Shown in pieces: positions 22,457 to 31,044 of a stretch of 39,490 bases of DNA (its first letter is position 1; each line of letters opens with the position of its first letter). The notes under the pieces are model-generated. The model did not search any database. It was not told the origin of the DNA and saw nothing but the letters and a program-made list of their open reading frames with translations. Made by a program: the position numbers and the translations under genes. Source of the stretch: Seleniivibrio woodruffii. GTDB lineage: Bacteria > Chrysiogenota > Deferribacteres > Deferribacterales > Geovibrionaceae. The DNA lies in contig NZ_SMGG01000008.1 of assembly GCF_004339245.1 (NCBI RefSeq), positions 1-39,490 of the forward strand. Reading direction: 5' to 3'.

Positions 22457-23246
22457 CCAGAAACCCGTATATTTTTTTTAGCTTCGACGTATTTGATTCC
22501 TCTGAGGTTTTTGTGATTATTTCCATAAACTCCTCTGCGGATTCAGCAGTGAAGCTGAAAACCAGCCTGCCTGTTTCAAAATTGTCCGGCGAGGAAACGG
22601 TAAGAGGGAACCTCTCCGTCAGTTCCTTCAGCTTATCTGAAAAAGCTGTTCCGGCTCTGTCCTTTTTCGCCGACAGGTTTTTAATTATATTGCCCTGCAT
22701 ATCTTCGGGTTTTATCTTCGGCATCATGTCGAACAGGAGATTCACCAGATTTCTGAAATCGCCCACAGAAAGTTCTCTGGCGGCGACTGCATCGACAACG
22801 TATTTTTTGCAGTCTTCATTCAGCTTGTTGAACACGGCAAGTGTTTTTAACGGAATATCCTTTGCTGTCAGATATTTTTTTAATGCTTCCGGGTATGCGT
22901 CAACGGCCTCCAGTGTCTGAAAGCCCTGCCTGCCCTTTATATTATATTGAGAAAAAGCGTCTATCTGTGCCGTGTCGATACTGTGCTCTTTGCAGATAAC
23001 GGCGAGTTTTGCAAGCTCGGTGATGCAGAGCGCCCCGTGAAGTATCACTGCCATGTTAAGTGCTCCGGCGGTGCTTTCCGCCTGAACAATGTAGTATTCC
23101 TCAGCCTCACTTCCGCTTAAAAGGCAGTATTCGCCGTTGACCAGAGCGGCAGCCGGAGGAAATATATTGTCATTCTCTTCAGCAGTGCTTTTCAAACAGA
23201 AATTTTTAGATGGTTTGATGCCTGATACCAGACTTCCTTTGGACAT
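22437..23246 (-). CDS. Protein of unknown function coupled to the SPL-like gene
   Basis: A 269-residue cytoplasmic protein. The ATG at 23246 is chosen for its AGGAGA site; the open frame begins earlier without one. Residues about 40-60 contain a PPAAALVNGEYCLLSGSEAE pattern that faintly recalls the ParB-type N-terminal fold. The middle (about 95-190) is helical with a possible HTH (YLTAKDIPLKTLAVFNKL, then ELSVGDFRNLVN). The last 60 residues are alpha/beta. This could be a ParB-like DNA-binding subunit for the SPL-like enzyme. That is inference from weak pattern and a 20-base overlap with it. Confidence 0.72.
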   Translation of the reverse strand: MSKGSLVSGIKPSKNFCLKSTAEENDNIFPPAAALVNGEYCLLSGSEAEEYYIVQAESTAGALNMAVILHGALCITELAKLAVICKEHSIDTAQIDAFSQYNIKGRQGFQTLEAVDAYPEALKKYLTAKDIPLKTLAVFNKLNEDCKKYVVDAVAARELSVGDFRNLVNLLFDMMPKIKPEDMQGNIIKNLSAKKDRAGTAFSDKLKELTERFPLTVSSPDNFETGRLVFSFTAESAEEFMEIITKTSEESNTSKLKKIYGFLDEQNIS

Positions 23247-23426
23247 AATTTCTCCTGTGAGGGGCACTCTACAGAAAAGATTTTGCGTTGTCCAGAGCAC
23301 CAATGAGTAAAATTTTTTTACATATTTTTGCGCATATATTTTGCATATATCCGAATACGCAGCCCCATCAGTGCCTTAACCTCTGAAACCCTGTAGTGAT
23401 GCTATTTTGAGCAGTTTCAATATCCC

Positions 23427-23455
23427 TTGACTACATAAATATAATTTGTTAATTT
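23427..23455 (+). promoter_or_regulatory. Candidate sigma-70 promoter of the mraZ/dcw cluster
   Basis: TTGACT (23427), 17 bases, TAATTT (23450). Transcription would start near 23462. The leader holds a TTGTAC (23466-23471) and a GTACAA (23490-23495), a possible inverted site. The gap 23247-23505 otherwise shows no gene. I see no clear TGGG-type MraZ repeats. Confidence 0.55.
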
Positions 23456-23505
23456 TGGCATAAATTGTACGATAATGTCATCAATAGGTACAAATTGGTT
23501 TAAAA

Positions 23506-23952
23506 ATGGCAGGAAGTTTCAGAGGTCAGTACCAACATAAAATCAGCGACACCGGACGTATCTCGGTTCCTTCAAAGTTCCGTGAGATACTTAAGGTCAA
23601 ATATGGCAGTGACGAGCTTACACTGTTGTCCATGGGAGACCATCTGAGGCTGTACCCTTCTGCCGAATGGGACAGAGAAGAAGCCAGGCTGGAGTCAGAA
23701 TCCACCGACAATGACGAGTTTCAGGAGTTTCTGAGATACCTTTATTCCGATATGGACGAAGTTGCCATAGACGGAAACGGACGTATCCAGATAACTGCTG
23801 ATGTCAGACAGCGAAACGGCATACAGGGAGATTGCATCGTGAACGGTTTCAGAAACCATTTCGAAATCTGGCCTGCCGTTGTCTGGGGCGAAAAAGCCTC
23901 GGAAGAGAGAAAGGACGAACTGTTTAAAAAGTTCGCCTCAAAGATCAGGTAA
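23506..23952 (+). CDS. mraZ: MraZ, transcriptional regulator of the division cluster
   Basis: A 148-residue MraZ with two AbrB/SpoVT-like halves: DTGRISVPSKFREILK (residues about 15-30) and DGNGRIQITADVRQRNG (about 88-104), the DxxGR motif being the family mark. MraZ binds DNA as a ring-shaped multimer and controls its own operon. The ATG has no recognisable ribosome site, only an A-rich leader. It starts the cluster, as in most bacteria. Confidence 0.95.
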   Translation: MAGSFRGQYQHKISDTGRISVPSKFREILKVKYGSDELTLLSMGDHLRLYPSAEWDREEARLESESTDNDEFQEFLRYLYSDMDEVAIDGNGRIQITADVRQRNGIQGDCIVNGFRNHFEIWPAVVWGEKASEERKDELFKKFASKIR

Positions 23953-23992
23953 GGGCAGGTCGGCTCACCTTTTTTAGGTAAGGAGTGGAAAA

Positions 23993-24217
23993 ATGCACAT
24001 ATTTTCCCGGCTGACCCAGATTATGTTCATGCGCACGGATCTTTCGATGTTCGACCCGCACAGTCGAAACGATGAAGATCTGGCGGCGCAGTGCAGAGAG
24101 TTTATACAAAAAGGCAGATTCGTCGAACTTGATTTCGGCAGAAAGCCAGGGGCGGTAAGAGGAAATGAAGCACGTGCCGGTAATGATAAGGGAGGTGCTC
24201 AAGTATCTGCCGGTTGA
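23993..24217 (+). CDS. Small unknown ORF between mraZ and rsmH
   Basis: A 74-residue ORF with AAGGAG seven bases before its ATG and codon use like its neighbours over the first 57 codons. It overlaps the start of rsmH by 53 bases in another frame, so its last 17 residues are constrained by both. The sequence (MHIFSRLTQIMFMRTDLSMF..., then CREFIQKGRFVELDFGRK) is helical and basic-acidic mixed, with no known family. It may be a genuine small protein or a leader that couples translation into rsmH. Confidence 0.5.
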   Translation: MHIFSRLTQIMFMRTDLSMFDPHSRNDEDLAAQCREFIQKGRFVELDFGRKPGAVRGNEARAGNDKGGAQVSAG

Positions 24218-25091
24218 TCCGGACGGAATAACTCTGGATATGACAGGCGGAGGCGGCGGTCACTCGGCGGCCATGCTGAAGGAAATATCGGCGAAGGGAC
24301 GGCTTATCGTTCTGGACCGTGATCCGGATGCGGTGGTGCGGCTGAAGGAGCGTTTTGCCGAAAATCCCAACGTTACCGTTGTGCACTCCAACTTTTCCGA
24401 CTTCGACACAGTTCTGGACGAACTGGGCATCAGCAGTGTGTCTTCGATTCTGGCTGACTTCGGCGTGTCGCTGTTCCACCTTAAAACGGCGGAGCGGGGA
24501 TTCTCCTTCCGCAGTCAGGGACCTCTGGACATGCGGATGAACCCTGCGGACAGACTTACTGCGGCTGAAGTCGTTAACAGCTACTCCCGTGAAACTCTTG
24601 CCAACCTTATCAGAAAATACGGCGAAGACGACTTCGCATGGAATATTGCAACCGCCATTGTTGCGGCCAGGGCTATCAAAAGGATAGAAACCACCGTTCA
24701 GCTGGCGGATATCATTGCGTCCGCAGTGCCCAGAAAAGCTCAGAAGCCGGGCATCAGCCCTGCGACAAAGACCTTTCAGGCTCTGCGCATATACGTTAAC
24801 GGAGAGCTGGACGCCATCGAAAAGATGCTGGGCAAGCTCGAAAAATATATGGACAAGGGCGGCAAGGCCGTCTTTATCTCGTTTCACTCCCTTGAGGACA
24901 GACTGGTGAAAGACTATTTCAGGGAGTTTGAAAAGGAATGCGTCTGCCCGCCGGGGCTTCCGGTCTGCACATGCGGCAAGGTGCGCACCTTCCGCCAGAT
25001 CACCAGAAAACCGCTGACGGCAAAAGAGGACGAGATAGAAATGAACCCTCTGTCCCGCAGTGCAAAGCTGAGAGCGGCGGAGAGAGTATAA
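24165..25091 (+). CDS. rsmH: 16S rRNA (cytosine(1402)-N4)-methyltransferase
   Basis: A 308-residue RsmH (MraW), which methylates N4 of C1402 in the ribosomal decoding centre. SAM-binding blocks: HVPVMIREVL, DMTGGGGGHSAAML, DRDPDAVVRL, LADFGVSLFHL with SFRSQGPLDMRM, then KTFQALRIYVNGEL and ISFHSLEDRLVK near the end. Length is normal. The ATG at 24165 has AGAGGAA upstream. The next gene, ftsL, lies 106 bases away because a repeat is inserted in between. Confidence 0.97.
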   Translation: MKHVPVMIREVLKYLPVDPDGITLDMTGGGGGHSAAMLKEISAKGRLIVLDRDPDAVVRLKERFAENPNVTVVHSNFSDFDTVLDELGISSVSSILADFGVSLFHLKTAERGFSFRSQGPLDMRMNPADRLTAAEVVNSYSRETLANLIRKYGEDDFAWNIATAIVAARAIKRIETTVQLADIIASAVPRKAQKPGISPATKTFQALRIYVNGELDAIEKMLGKLEKYMDKGGKAVFISFHSLEDRLVKDYFREFEKECVCPPGLPVCTCGKVRTFRQITRKPLTAKEDEIEMNPLSRSAKLRAAERV

Positions 25092-25107
25092 AGGATTTTC
25101 ATTTGTT

Positions 25108-25169
25108 GTCATCCTGAGGTGTAACCGAAGGATCTCACATCAGAGATTCTTCACTACGTTCAGAATGAC
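25108..25169. repeat. Hairpin-forming dispersed repeat between rsmH and ftsL
   Basis: Two inverted copies of the same unit, left 25108-25136 (GTCATCCTGAGG to GAAGGATCTC) and right 25143-25169 (GAGATTCTTCAC to TTCAGAATGAC), are separated by 6 bases. They can fold into a long imperfect hairpin. The left copy reversed matches the unit at 19543-19572 almost throughout. It does not contain an ORF. Confidence 0.75.
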
Positions 25170-25197
25170 GATTAGTACGAATAAAGGAGAGAAGATT

Positions 25198-25503
25198 ATG
25201 AAAGCGCAGACAATGACGGCAAATCCTTCCCAGAGCGTAACGGGAATCAGACTCAGCACACTTTTTCTGGGTGCTTTGATAATGCTTCTTCTGTTTTCGA
25301 TAGTTTATGTGAGGCAGATGTGCATCAGGGCGGGATACGACATAAGCAGCATGACGCAGAAGATTGAGCAGTCAGAGATAGACTACACCTATCTGCTGTC
25401 GAAAAAATCCGAAGCCTACGATGCAGAGAACCTTTATAAAAAAGCCAAGGAGATGGGGCTGACCATGCCCGATGTAAGGCGCACCTATTATGTTAAAAAC
25501 TGA
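25198..25503 (+). CDS. ftsL: Cell division protein FtsL
   Basis: A 101-residue bitopic protein: a short cytoplasmic N-terminus, one membrane helix (residues about 23-43, LSTLFLGALIMLLLFSIVYV), then a periplasmic coiled coil with a heptad look (SSMTQKIEQSEIDYTYLLSK, then YDAENLYKKAKEMG). Size, topology and position before ftsI identify FtsL despite low sequence conservation in this family. The ATG at 25198 has AAAGGAG eight bases upstream. Its end overlaps ftsI by 14 bases. It joins FtsB and FtsQ in the divisome. Confidence 0.85.
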   Translation: MKAQTMTANPSQSVTGIRLSTLFLGALIMLLLFSIVYVRQMCIRAGYDISSMTQKIEQSEIDYTYLLSKKSEAYDAENLYKKAKEMGLTMPDVRRTYYVKN

Positions 25504-27181
25504 GAACAGCCGGCTAACGTTCTTTTCATGGTTCGCCGTTTTCATCTTCTGCCTTATGGGGGCGAAGGTGGTTTACCTTCAGACGGCGCAAAACGACTTT
25601 TATGCGGGTAAGGCAACCCGACAGTCGAAAGGCGTTATGGAGAGCACAAAGGGAAGGGGGCTTATTCTGGATGCGAACGGCAGCCCGCTCGCACTGAATA
25701 AGAAGTCCGCTTCCCTTTATGTTTTTCCGGAAGAGCTGAAAAACCGTCAGGCCTTTATAGACAGGCTCCGCAGGGAAGGAATAAAGATTTCCGCCGGCAA
25801 AAAACGCAGGATAATGAACGGCAAAGGGTTTGTCTGGATAACCAGAAACGTTGAGGTAGCCGACGCAAAGAGGATTCAGGAGGAGATACCCGAGATAGAG
25901 TATGTCCTTGAAGAACAGAGATTCTACCCCGAGCGCAAGCTTGCGGCTTCTATAGTGGGCTTCACCGGAATAGACAACGAAGGCCTTAACGGCGTTGAAT
26001 ACAGATATAACGATGTGCTTGAGGGGAGCAAGTTTCAGCTCCTTGCAATGCGGGACAACAAGGGTAAAAGGATAATCTTTGAAGATCCGCAGAAGAAAAA
26101 AGACGTTGATACGGTAGTGTACCTTACAATAGACGAATACCTACAGGGTCTGTCAGAAGAGATTCTCCGGCAGGACACGGCTGAGTTCATGGCCGACAAG
26201 GGCATGGCTATCGCAATGGATGCACAGACAGGGGAAATAATATTTGCCGCGTCCTCCGGAGGGTTTGATCCCAACGAGTTCCGCAAATCTCCCCAGAGCG
26301 AATGGAAGAACTATCCGGCCAGTTTCCTTTACGAACCGGGTTCAATCTTCAAGCCTGTTCTGTTCTCGCTGCTTCTGGACAAGCACAACCTGAACACAAA
26401 CAGGGCGATAGACTGTGAGAACGGGATGTACACCCTTTACGGACACACCATTAAAGACGTGTCCAAAAGCGGGATACTGAGTGTTGAGCAGGTGCTTATC
26501 AAGTCCAGCAACATAGGTATGGTAAAACTGTCCGACGGAATCAGCAAAAAGGAATTTTACGAATATATCAAGTCTCTGGGATTCGGCGACAAAACCGGAA
26601 TTTCCGGTGTAATCGAGGAAGAGGGGCTTGTGCGCAACTATAAAAGATGGTCGGGGCTGAGCAAGCCTTCGATATCCATAGGTCAGGAGATTCTGGTAAC
26701 ACCGCTCCAGATGGTGAGGTTCTACGGAGCCATAGCCAACGGCGGAATGCTTATGAATCCCAAAATAGTTAAGAAGGTTGAGAAGGGCGGCGAAACCTTT
26801 ACCCCCAAGAACAAAGAGGAGAGGGTTTTCAGCGAAGCAACTGCCAAACGCATTCAGGGACTGCTTGAGAAGGTTGTTAAGGAAGGAACCGGAAAGAACG
26901 CTTACTCAGACTATGTCGAGATAGGCGGAAAGACCGGAACCGGACAGAGAATAGACACGGAAACAGGAACATACAGCAAGACGGGATATGTCGCCAGCTT
27001 TGCGGGCGTTTTTCCCGCCGACAATCCGAAGATTGCCATGGTTGTTGTGTACAAAGAGCCGAAAAGCTCCATCTACGGCGGTGTAACAGCCGCAAGGACT
27101 TTCCGTTCGCTGGCAGAGCAGGTTTCCATGCATCTCGGACTTAAAAGGAGCTATGTATATGAAAGCGTCCCAACTTCTTGA
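25490..27181 (+). CDS. ftsI: Septal peptidoglycan transpeptidase FtsI (PBP3)
   Basis: A 563-residue class B penicillin-binding protein. One N-terminal membrane helix (about 10-30) is followed by the pedestal domain (50-200, with RGLILDANGSPLA). The transpeptidase domain has the acyl-acceptor S285 in SIFK (285-288), S339-S340-N341, and K481-T482-G483. It crosslinks septal peptidoglycan together with FtsW. The end overlaps murE, whose start lies inside its last codons. Confidence 0.96.
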   Translation: MLKTENSRLTFFSWFAVFIFCLMGAKVVYLQTAQNDFYAGKATRQSKGVMESTKGRGLILDANGSPLALNKKSASLYVFPEELKNRQAFIDRLRREGIKISAGKKRRIMNGKGFVWITRNVEVADAKRIQEEIPEIEYVLEEQRFYPERKLAASIVGFTGIDNEGLNGVEYRYNDVLEGSKFQLLAMRDNKGKRIIFEDPQKKKDVDTVVYLTIDEYLQGLSEEILRQDTAEFMADKGMAIAMDAQTGEIIFAASSGGFDPNEFRKSPQSEWKNYPASFLYEPGSIFKPVLFSLLLDKHNLNTNRAIDCENGMYTLYGHTIKDVSKSGILSVEQVLIKSSNIGMVKLSDGISKKEFYEYIKSLGFGDKTGISGVIEEEGLVRNYKRWSGLSKPSISIGQEILVTPLQMVRFYGAIANGGMLMNPKIVKKVEKGGETFTPKNKEERVFSEATAKRIQGLLEKVVKEGTGKNAYSDYVEIGGKTGTGQRIDTETGTYSKTGYVASFAGVFPADNPKIAMVVVYKEPKSSIYGGVTAARTFRSLAEQVSMHLGLKRSYVYESVPTS

Positions 27182-28607
27182 CGGGCTGGAAATTAAGGGA
27201 TTCGATCTGGATGTGGACTTCGAGGCTGAGATCAAAGATATCAGTTTCGACAACAGAGACACTAAGAAAAAGTGTCCTTTTTTCGCATTCAAAGGTACGC
27301 ATTTCGATTCACACTCATTCGCAAAAGAGGCGTATGAGGTGAAAAAAGCTCCTTTCGTAGTGGCCGAACGACCCATAGAGGGTGTTCCCACGGTTGTTGT
27401 TGAGGACGGCAGACAGGCGATTGCACTGGCCTGCAGAAACCTTTTCTTAAGACCCGATGAAGACATGCTCAAGGTGGCTGTTACCGGAACAAACGGAAAG
27501 ACCACCACGACATATATAATAGAATCCATAATGAAAGAGGCGGGTATGAAGCCCGTGCGCATCGGCACAACAGGCGTTGCCTATGCGGGACAGACAATTG
27601 ATCTCGATTCCACCACACCCTCGCCCTATGAATACTACAAGGCGCTGAGGGCGGCGGCGGATGCCGGATGCAACGCAATGGTGATGGAAGTTTCCTCCCA
27701 TGCGCTTGATCAGCACAGGGTATACGGCACAGTGTTCGATGTTGCCGCCTTCACAAACCTGACAGGCGACCATCTGGACTATCATAAGACAATGGACGAG
27801 TACTTCAACGCCAAGAAGAGACTCTTCACACCCGTCTACTCAAAAGTAGGCGTTATAAACACCGACCACGAATTCGGAAAGCGTCTGGCGAAAGAGAGTG
27901 AGGTCGATAAGGTGACCTTCGGTCTGGGTCCCAAAACGGACATAGGAGCAGAGGACATCTGGTTCGGACTGGACGGAATAAGAGCAAAACTCAACTGCCC
28001 CGCAGGCAGGATAGAGATAGATTCCCGGCTGGTGGGACTGCACAACCTCGAAAACCTTCTGGCGGCTGCTTCGGCCTGCATAATGCTCGGAATAGATTCC
28101 GGGCATATAAGGGAAGGAATTGCGAAGATGGTCAACGTTCCCGGCAGGCTGGAGAAATTTAAGAAGCCCAACGGCGCATTCATTTTTGTGGACTATGCCC
28201 ACACGGATGATGCTCTGATAAACGTTCTTTCTGCTCTGGGCAACTTCAGAGAGAACAGAATAATCACAGTGTTCGGATGCGGCGGCGACCGTGACCGCAC
28301 AAAGAGACCCAGAATGGCAAAGGCTGCGGAGAGGAACTCCGATGTGGTGATAGTCACCAGCGACAACCCCAGAACCGAAGACCCTAAACAGATATTCGGC
28401 GATATTCTTCAGGGGTTTGAGAATGCTGAGAACGTTATACTCACCCCCGACAGACGCCATGCCATACAGCAGGCAGTGGCCATGGCTCAGGACAAGGATA
28501 TCGTTCTGATAGCCGGAAAAGGTCACGAAGATTACATGATAATCGGCAGAGACAAAATACATTTCGACGACAGGGAAGAGGTTAAAAAGTGTCTGGAGGC
28601 GGAATAA
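27159..28607 (+). CDS. murE: UDP-MurNAc-tripeptide synthetase (meso-DAP adding)
   Basis: A 482-residue MurE, which adds the third residue to UDP-MurNAc-L-Ala-D-Glu. The ATP loop is VTGTNGKTTTT, the central domain has EVSSHALDQHRV and TNLTGDHLDYH, and the C-terminal domain carries DNPRTEDP. That DNPR motif marks the meso-diaminopimelate-specific enzymes; lysine enzymes have a different one. The ATG at 27159 sits 8 bases after AAGGAG, better than the ATG at 27153. It overlaps ftsI by 23 bases and murF by one. Confidence 0.97.
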   Translation: MKASQLLDGLEIKGFDLDVDFEAEIKDISFDNRDTKKKCPFFAFKGTHFDSHSFAKEAYEVKKAPFVVAERPIEGVPTVVVEDGRQAIALACRNLFLRPDEDMLKVAVTGTNGKTTTTYIIESIMKEAGMKPVRIGTTGVAYAGQTIDLDSTTPSPYEYYKALRAAADAGCNAMVMEVSSHALDQHRVYGTVFDVAAFTNLTGDHLDYHKTMDEYFNAKKRLFTPVYSKVGVINTDHEFGKRLAKESEVDKVTFGLGPKTDIGAEDIWFGLDGIRAKLNCPAGRIEIDSRLVGLHNLENLLAAASACIMLGIDSGHIREGIAKMVNVPGRLEKFKKPNGAFIFVDYAHTDDALINVLSALGNFRENRIITVFGCGGDRDRTKRPRMAKAAERNSDVVIVTSDNPRTEDPKQIFGDILQGFENAENVILTPDRRHAIQQAVAMAQDKDIVLIAGKGHEDYMIIGRDKIHFDDREEVKKCLEAE

Positions 28608-29965
28608 TGCACGTTACTCAGGCAATTAACGCAATGGGCGGCGTTCTCCGGTCGGCAATTGTAACCGACTGCGAGATAACCGACTTTGTTATCGACAGCA
28701 GAAAGGTGGTTGAAGGAAGCTGTTTCGTGGCGTTCAAAGGGGACAACACGGACGGAAATCTCTATGCTGAGCAGGCTCTTAAAGACGGAGCTGTTCTGGC
28801 GGTTCTGGAAGACGAAGAGGTCTTCAACAGAATGTCGGGCAACAGGGTGCTTGTTAAAAGCAGTCTGGATGCTCTGAAAACCGTCGGGGCTTACAACCTT
28901 GGAAAGTTCAAGGGAGTAAAAGTTGCAGTGACCGGAAGTGTGGGCAAGACCACAACAAAGGAGCTTATCTCCTGTGTGCTTGCGGCCAAAAAGAAGGTCT
29001 ATACGGCATACGGAAACTACAACAATGAACTGGGAGTTGCCATTTGTGCAGCGAACCTGAAAAACAGAAGCGGCTTTGCCGTTTTTGAGATGGGAACCAA
29101 CAGTGCGGGCGAGATAGCGGCACTGTCGAAATACATTAAGCCGGACGTTGCCGTGGTGACCCTTGTGGGACATGCCCACATAGGCCGTTTCGGCGACATA
29201 GACGGCCTCGCCGCCGAAAAGCTGTCAATAATTGACGGCATGGCGGATGGCGCAACCCTCTGGGTGCACGATTCATGCAGACGCTTCATAGGCGAGCGTG
29301 AGCTTTCCAGAGTGAACGTCAGATACTTCGGAACGGACATGATGTCCCATGTGATTCTGGCAGAGAAGAACAGGACGGCAAGCGGCGATTTCTATTTCAC
29401 CGCCGTAATGCGCAACACGCCCTATTGCTTCAAGCTGAACCACATCTACAGCCATTTTGTGGAAAACAGCCTCGCCGCCATCGGCATAGGCATGAGCCTC
29501 GGACTCTCCTACACGGAAGTTATGAAAGGCATAAGAAACTTCCAGCCCGCAGACGGCAGAGGAAAGATAACCGAATACGGTGAATACAAGATTATAGACG
29601 ATACATACAACGCAGGATTTGAGTCCGTAATGGGCGCAATGAACAATCTGGCCGAAATACCCGCGTCACAGAAAACAGCGGTGATAGGTGAGATGGGCGA
29701 GATCGAGGGATTTGAAGAGCAGCTCTATCAGAAGCTGATAAAGCGTGCTCAGGAACTTAAGGGTGTGAATTTCATATTCGTGGGAGGCGGCTTCAAAGAT
29801 TTTAAAGAAGCCGACAATATCAGGATTGTGGCCGAGAAGACAGATGCCATGAAAAAAGTGGCGGACGTTGAAGGCGGAATAATGCTGTTTAAAGCCAGCC
29901 GTTCCCGCAGGTTTGAAGATTTCATAAATCATCTTCAGAAGGAGAAAGAACAGCGTGCTGTATAA
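28607..29965 (+). CDS. murF: UDP-MurNAc-tripeptide:D-Ala-D-Ala ligase
   Basis: A 452-residue MurF, which attaches D-Ala-D-Ala. Blocks: DSRKVVEGSCFVAFKG in the UDP domain, VTGSVGKTTTKELI as the ATP loop, GNYNNELGVAI, FEMGTNSAGEI, DDTYNAGFESV in the C-terminal part and IGEMGEI. The ATG at 28607 shares one base with the murE stop and has GGAGG upstream; a GTG at 28589 is also in frame but would overlap more. It overlaps mraY by 11 bases. Confidence 0.96.
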   Translation: MHVTQAINAMGGVLRSAIVTDCEITDFVIDSRKVVEGSCFVAFKGDNTDGNLYAEQALKDGAVLAVLEDEEVFNRMSGNRVLVKSSLDALKTVGAYNLGKFKGVKVAVTGSVGKTTTKELISCVLAAKKKVYTAYGNYNNELGVAICAANLKNRSGFAVFEMGTNSAGEIAALSKYIKPDVAVVTLVGHAHIGRFGDIDGLAAEKLSIIDGMADGATLWVHDSCRRFIGERELSRVNVRYFGTDMMSHVILAEKNRTASGDFYFTAVMRNTPYCFKLNHIYSHFVENSLAAIGIGMSLGLSYTEVMKGIRNFQPADGRGKITEYGEYKIIDDTYNAGFESVMGAMNNLAEIPASQKTAVIGEMGEIEGFEEQLYQKLIKRAQELKGVNFIFVGGGFKDFKEADNIRIVAEKTDAMKKVADVEGGIMLFKASRSRRFEDFINHLQKEKEQRAV

Positions 29966-31040
29966 CATTTTAGTTCCGTTATCGGAATACCTCAGTTTTC
30001 TTAACGTATTCAGGTATATCACCTTCCGAACGGCCTATGCCGCAATTACGGCGCTGGTGATAACCCTTGTGTTCGGGCCGTATGTTATACGCAAGCTGAA
30101 AGAGATGTCATTCAGCATGAAATCCAAAGGCTACGAGCCTGAGCGTCATAAGGTTAAAGAGGGAACCCCCACAATGGGCGGAGTCATGATAGTCGGTTCA
30201 GCCGCAATATCGACCCTGCTCTGGGCGGATCTTCGCAACCCTTATATCTGGATAGTGCTTCTGCTGTTCATGGGCTACGGGCTTATAGGCTTCGTGGATG
30301 ACTATAAAAAGACGATACTGAAGAACCCAAACGGCATATCTCCACGCCAGAAATCAGGCGGACAGCTTTTCTTTGCGGTGATAGCAACCTTCCTTGTTCT
30401 CTATGTTGACAAGACGGGTGTCTCCACAAAGCTTGCAATGCCGTTCTTTAAGAACCTTGTGATAAATATGGGCTACCTCTACTGCCTGTTCGCTGTTTTC
30501 ATCATGATAGGAACATCCAATGCGGTGAACCTGACCGACGGACTGGACGGACTGGCTATTACGCCCAGTATAATAGCTTTTGTGACAATAGGTTTCATGA
30601 CCTATCTGACAGGTAACTATAAGTTCGCCAACTACCTGAACATAATCTTTGTTCCGGGAGCGGGCGAAGTGGCCATATTCTGCGGAGCCATGGTCGGTGC
30701 GGGGCTGGGATTCCTCTGGTTCAATGCACATCCCGCAAGCGTCTTTATGGGCGATGTGGGTTCGCTGTCAATCGGCGGTGCGCTGGCGGGTGTCGCCATC
30801 ATCGCAAAACACGAGATTGCGCTGGCCATCGTTGGCGGAATATTCGTAATGGAGACCTTCTCCGTTATCCTTCAGGTGGGATATTTTAAAATGACCAAGG
30901 GCAAAAGGCTGTTCAGGATGGCTCCCATACACCATCATTTCGAGCTTGCCGGATGGAGCGAAACCAAGATAACCGTGAGGTTCTGGATCATATCGTTCAT
31001 TCTGGCACTCATTGCTCTGTCCACGCTGAAACTGAGGTAA
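29955..31040 (+). CDS. mraY: Phospho-MurNAc-pentapeptide transferase MraY
   Basis: A 361-residue membrane enzyme with about ten helices that makes lipid I from UDP-MurNAc-pentapeptide and undecaprenyl phosphate. Catalytic and Mg-binding blocks: GFVDDYKK (the DDx2K motif), NLTDGLDGLA, and HHHFELAGWSE on the cytoplasmic face. TPTMGGVMI near the N-terminus is also typical. The start is GTG at 29955, inside the end of murF. Confidence 0.97.
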   Translation: MLYNILVPLSEYLSFLNVFRYITFRTAYAAITALVITLVFGPYVIRKLKEMSFSMKSKGYEPERHKVKEGTPTMGGVMIVGSAAISTLLWADLRNPYIWIVLLLFMGYGLIGFVDDYKKTILKNPNGISPRQKSGGQLFFAVIATFLVLYVDKTGVSTKLAMPFFKNLVINMGYLYCLFAVFIMIGTSNAVNLTDGLDGLAITPSIIAFVTIGFMTYLTGNYKFANYLNIIFVPGAGEVAIFCGAMVGAGLGFLWFNAHPASVFMGDVGSLSIGGALAGVAIIAKHEIALAIVGGIFVMETFSVILQVGYFKMTKGKRLFRMAPIHHHFELAGWSETKITVRFWIISFILALIALSTLKLR

Positions 31041-31044
31041 TTTG

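Noticed and set aside
24102-25112. A 336-codon antisense frame across rsmH
   Set aside because: It lies entirely over rsmH and its flanks, is Arg/His/Cys-rich without motifs, and rsmH has all family blocks on the plus strand.
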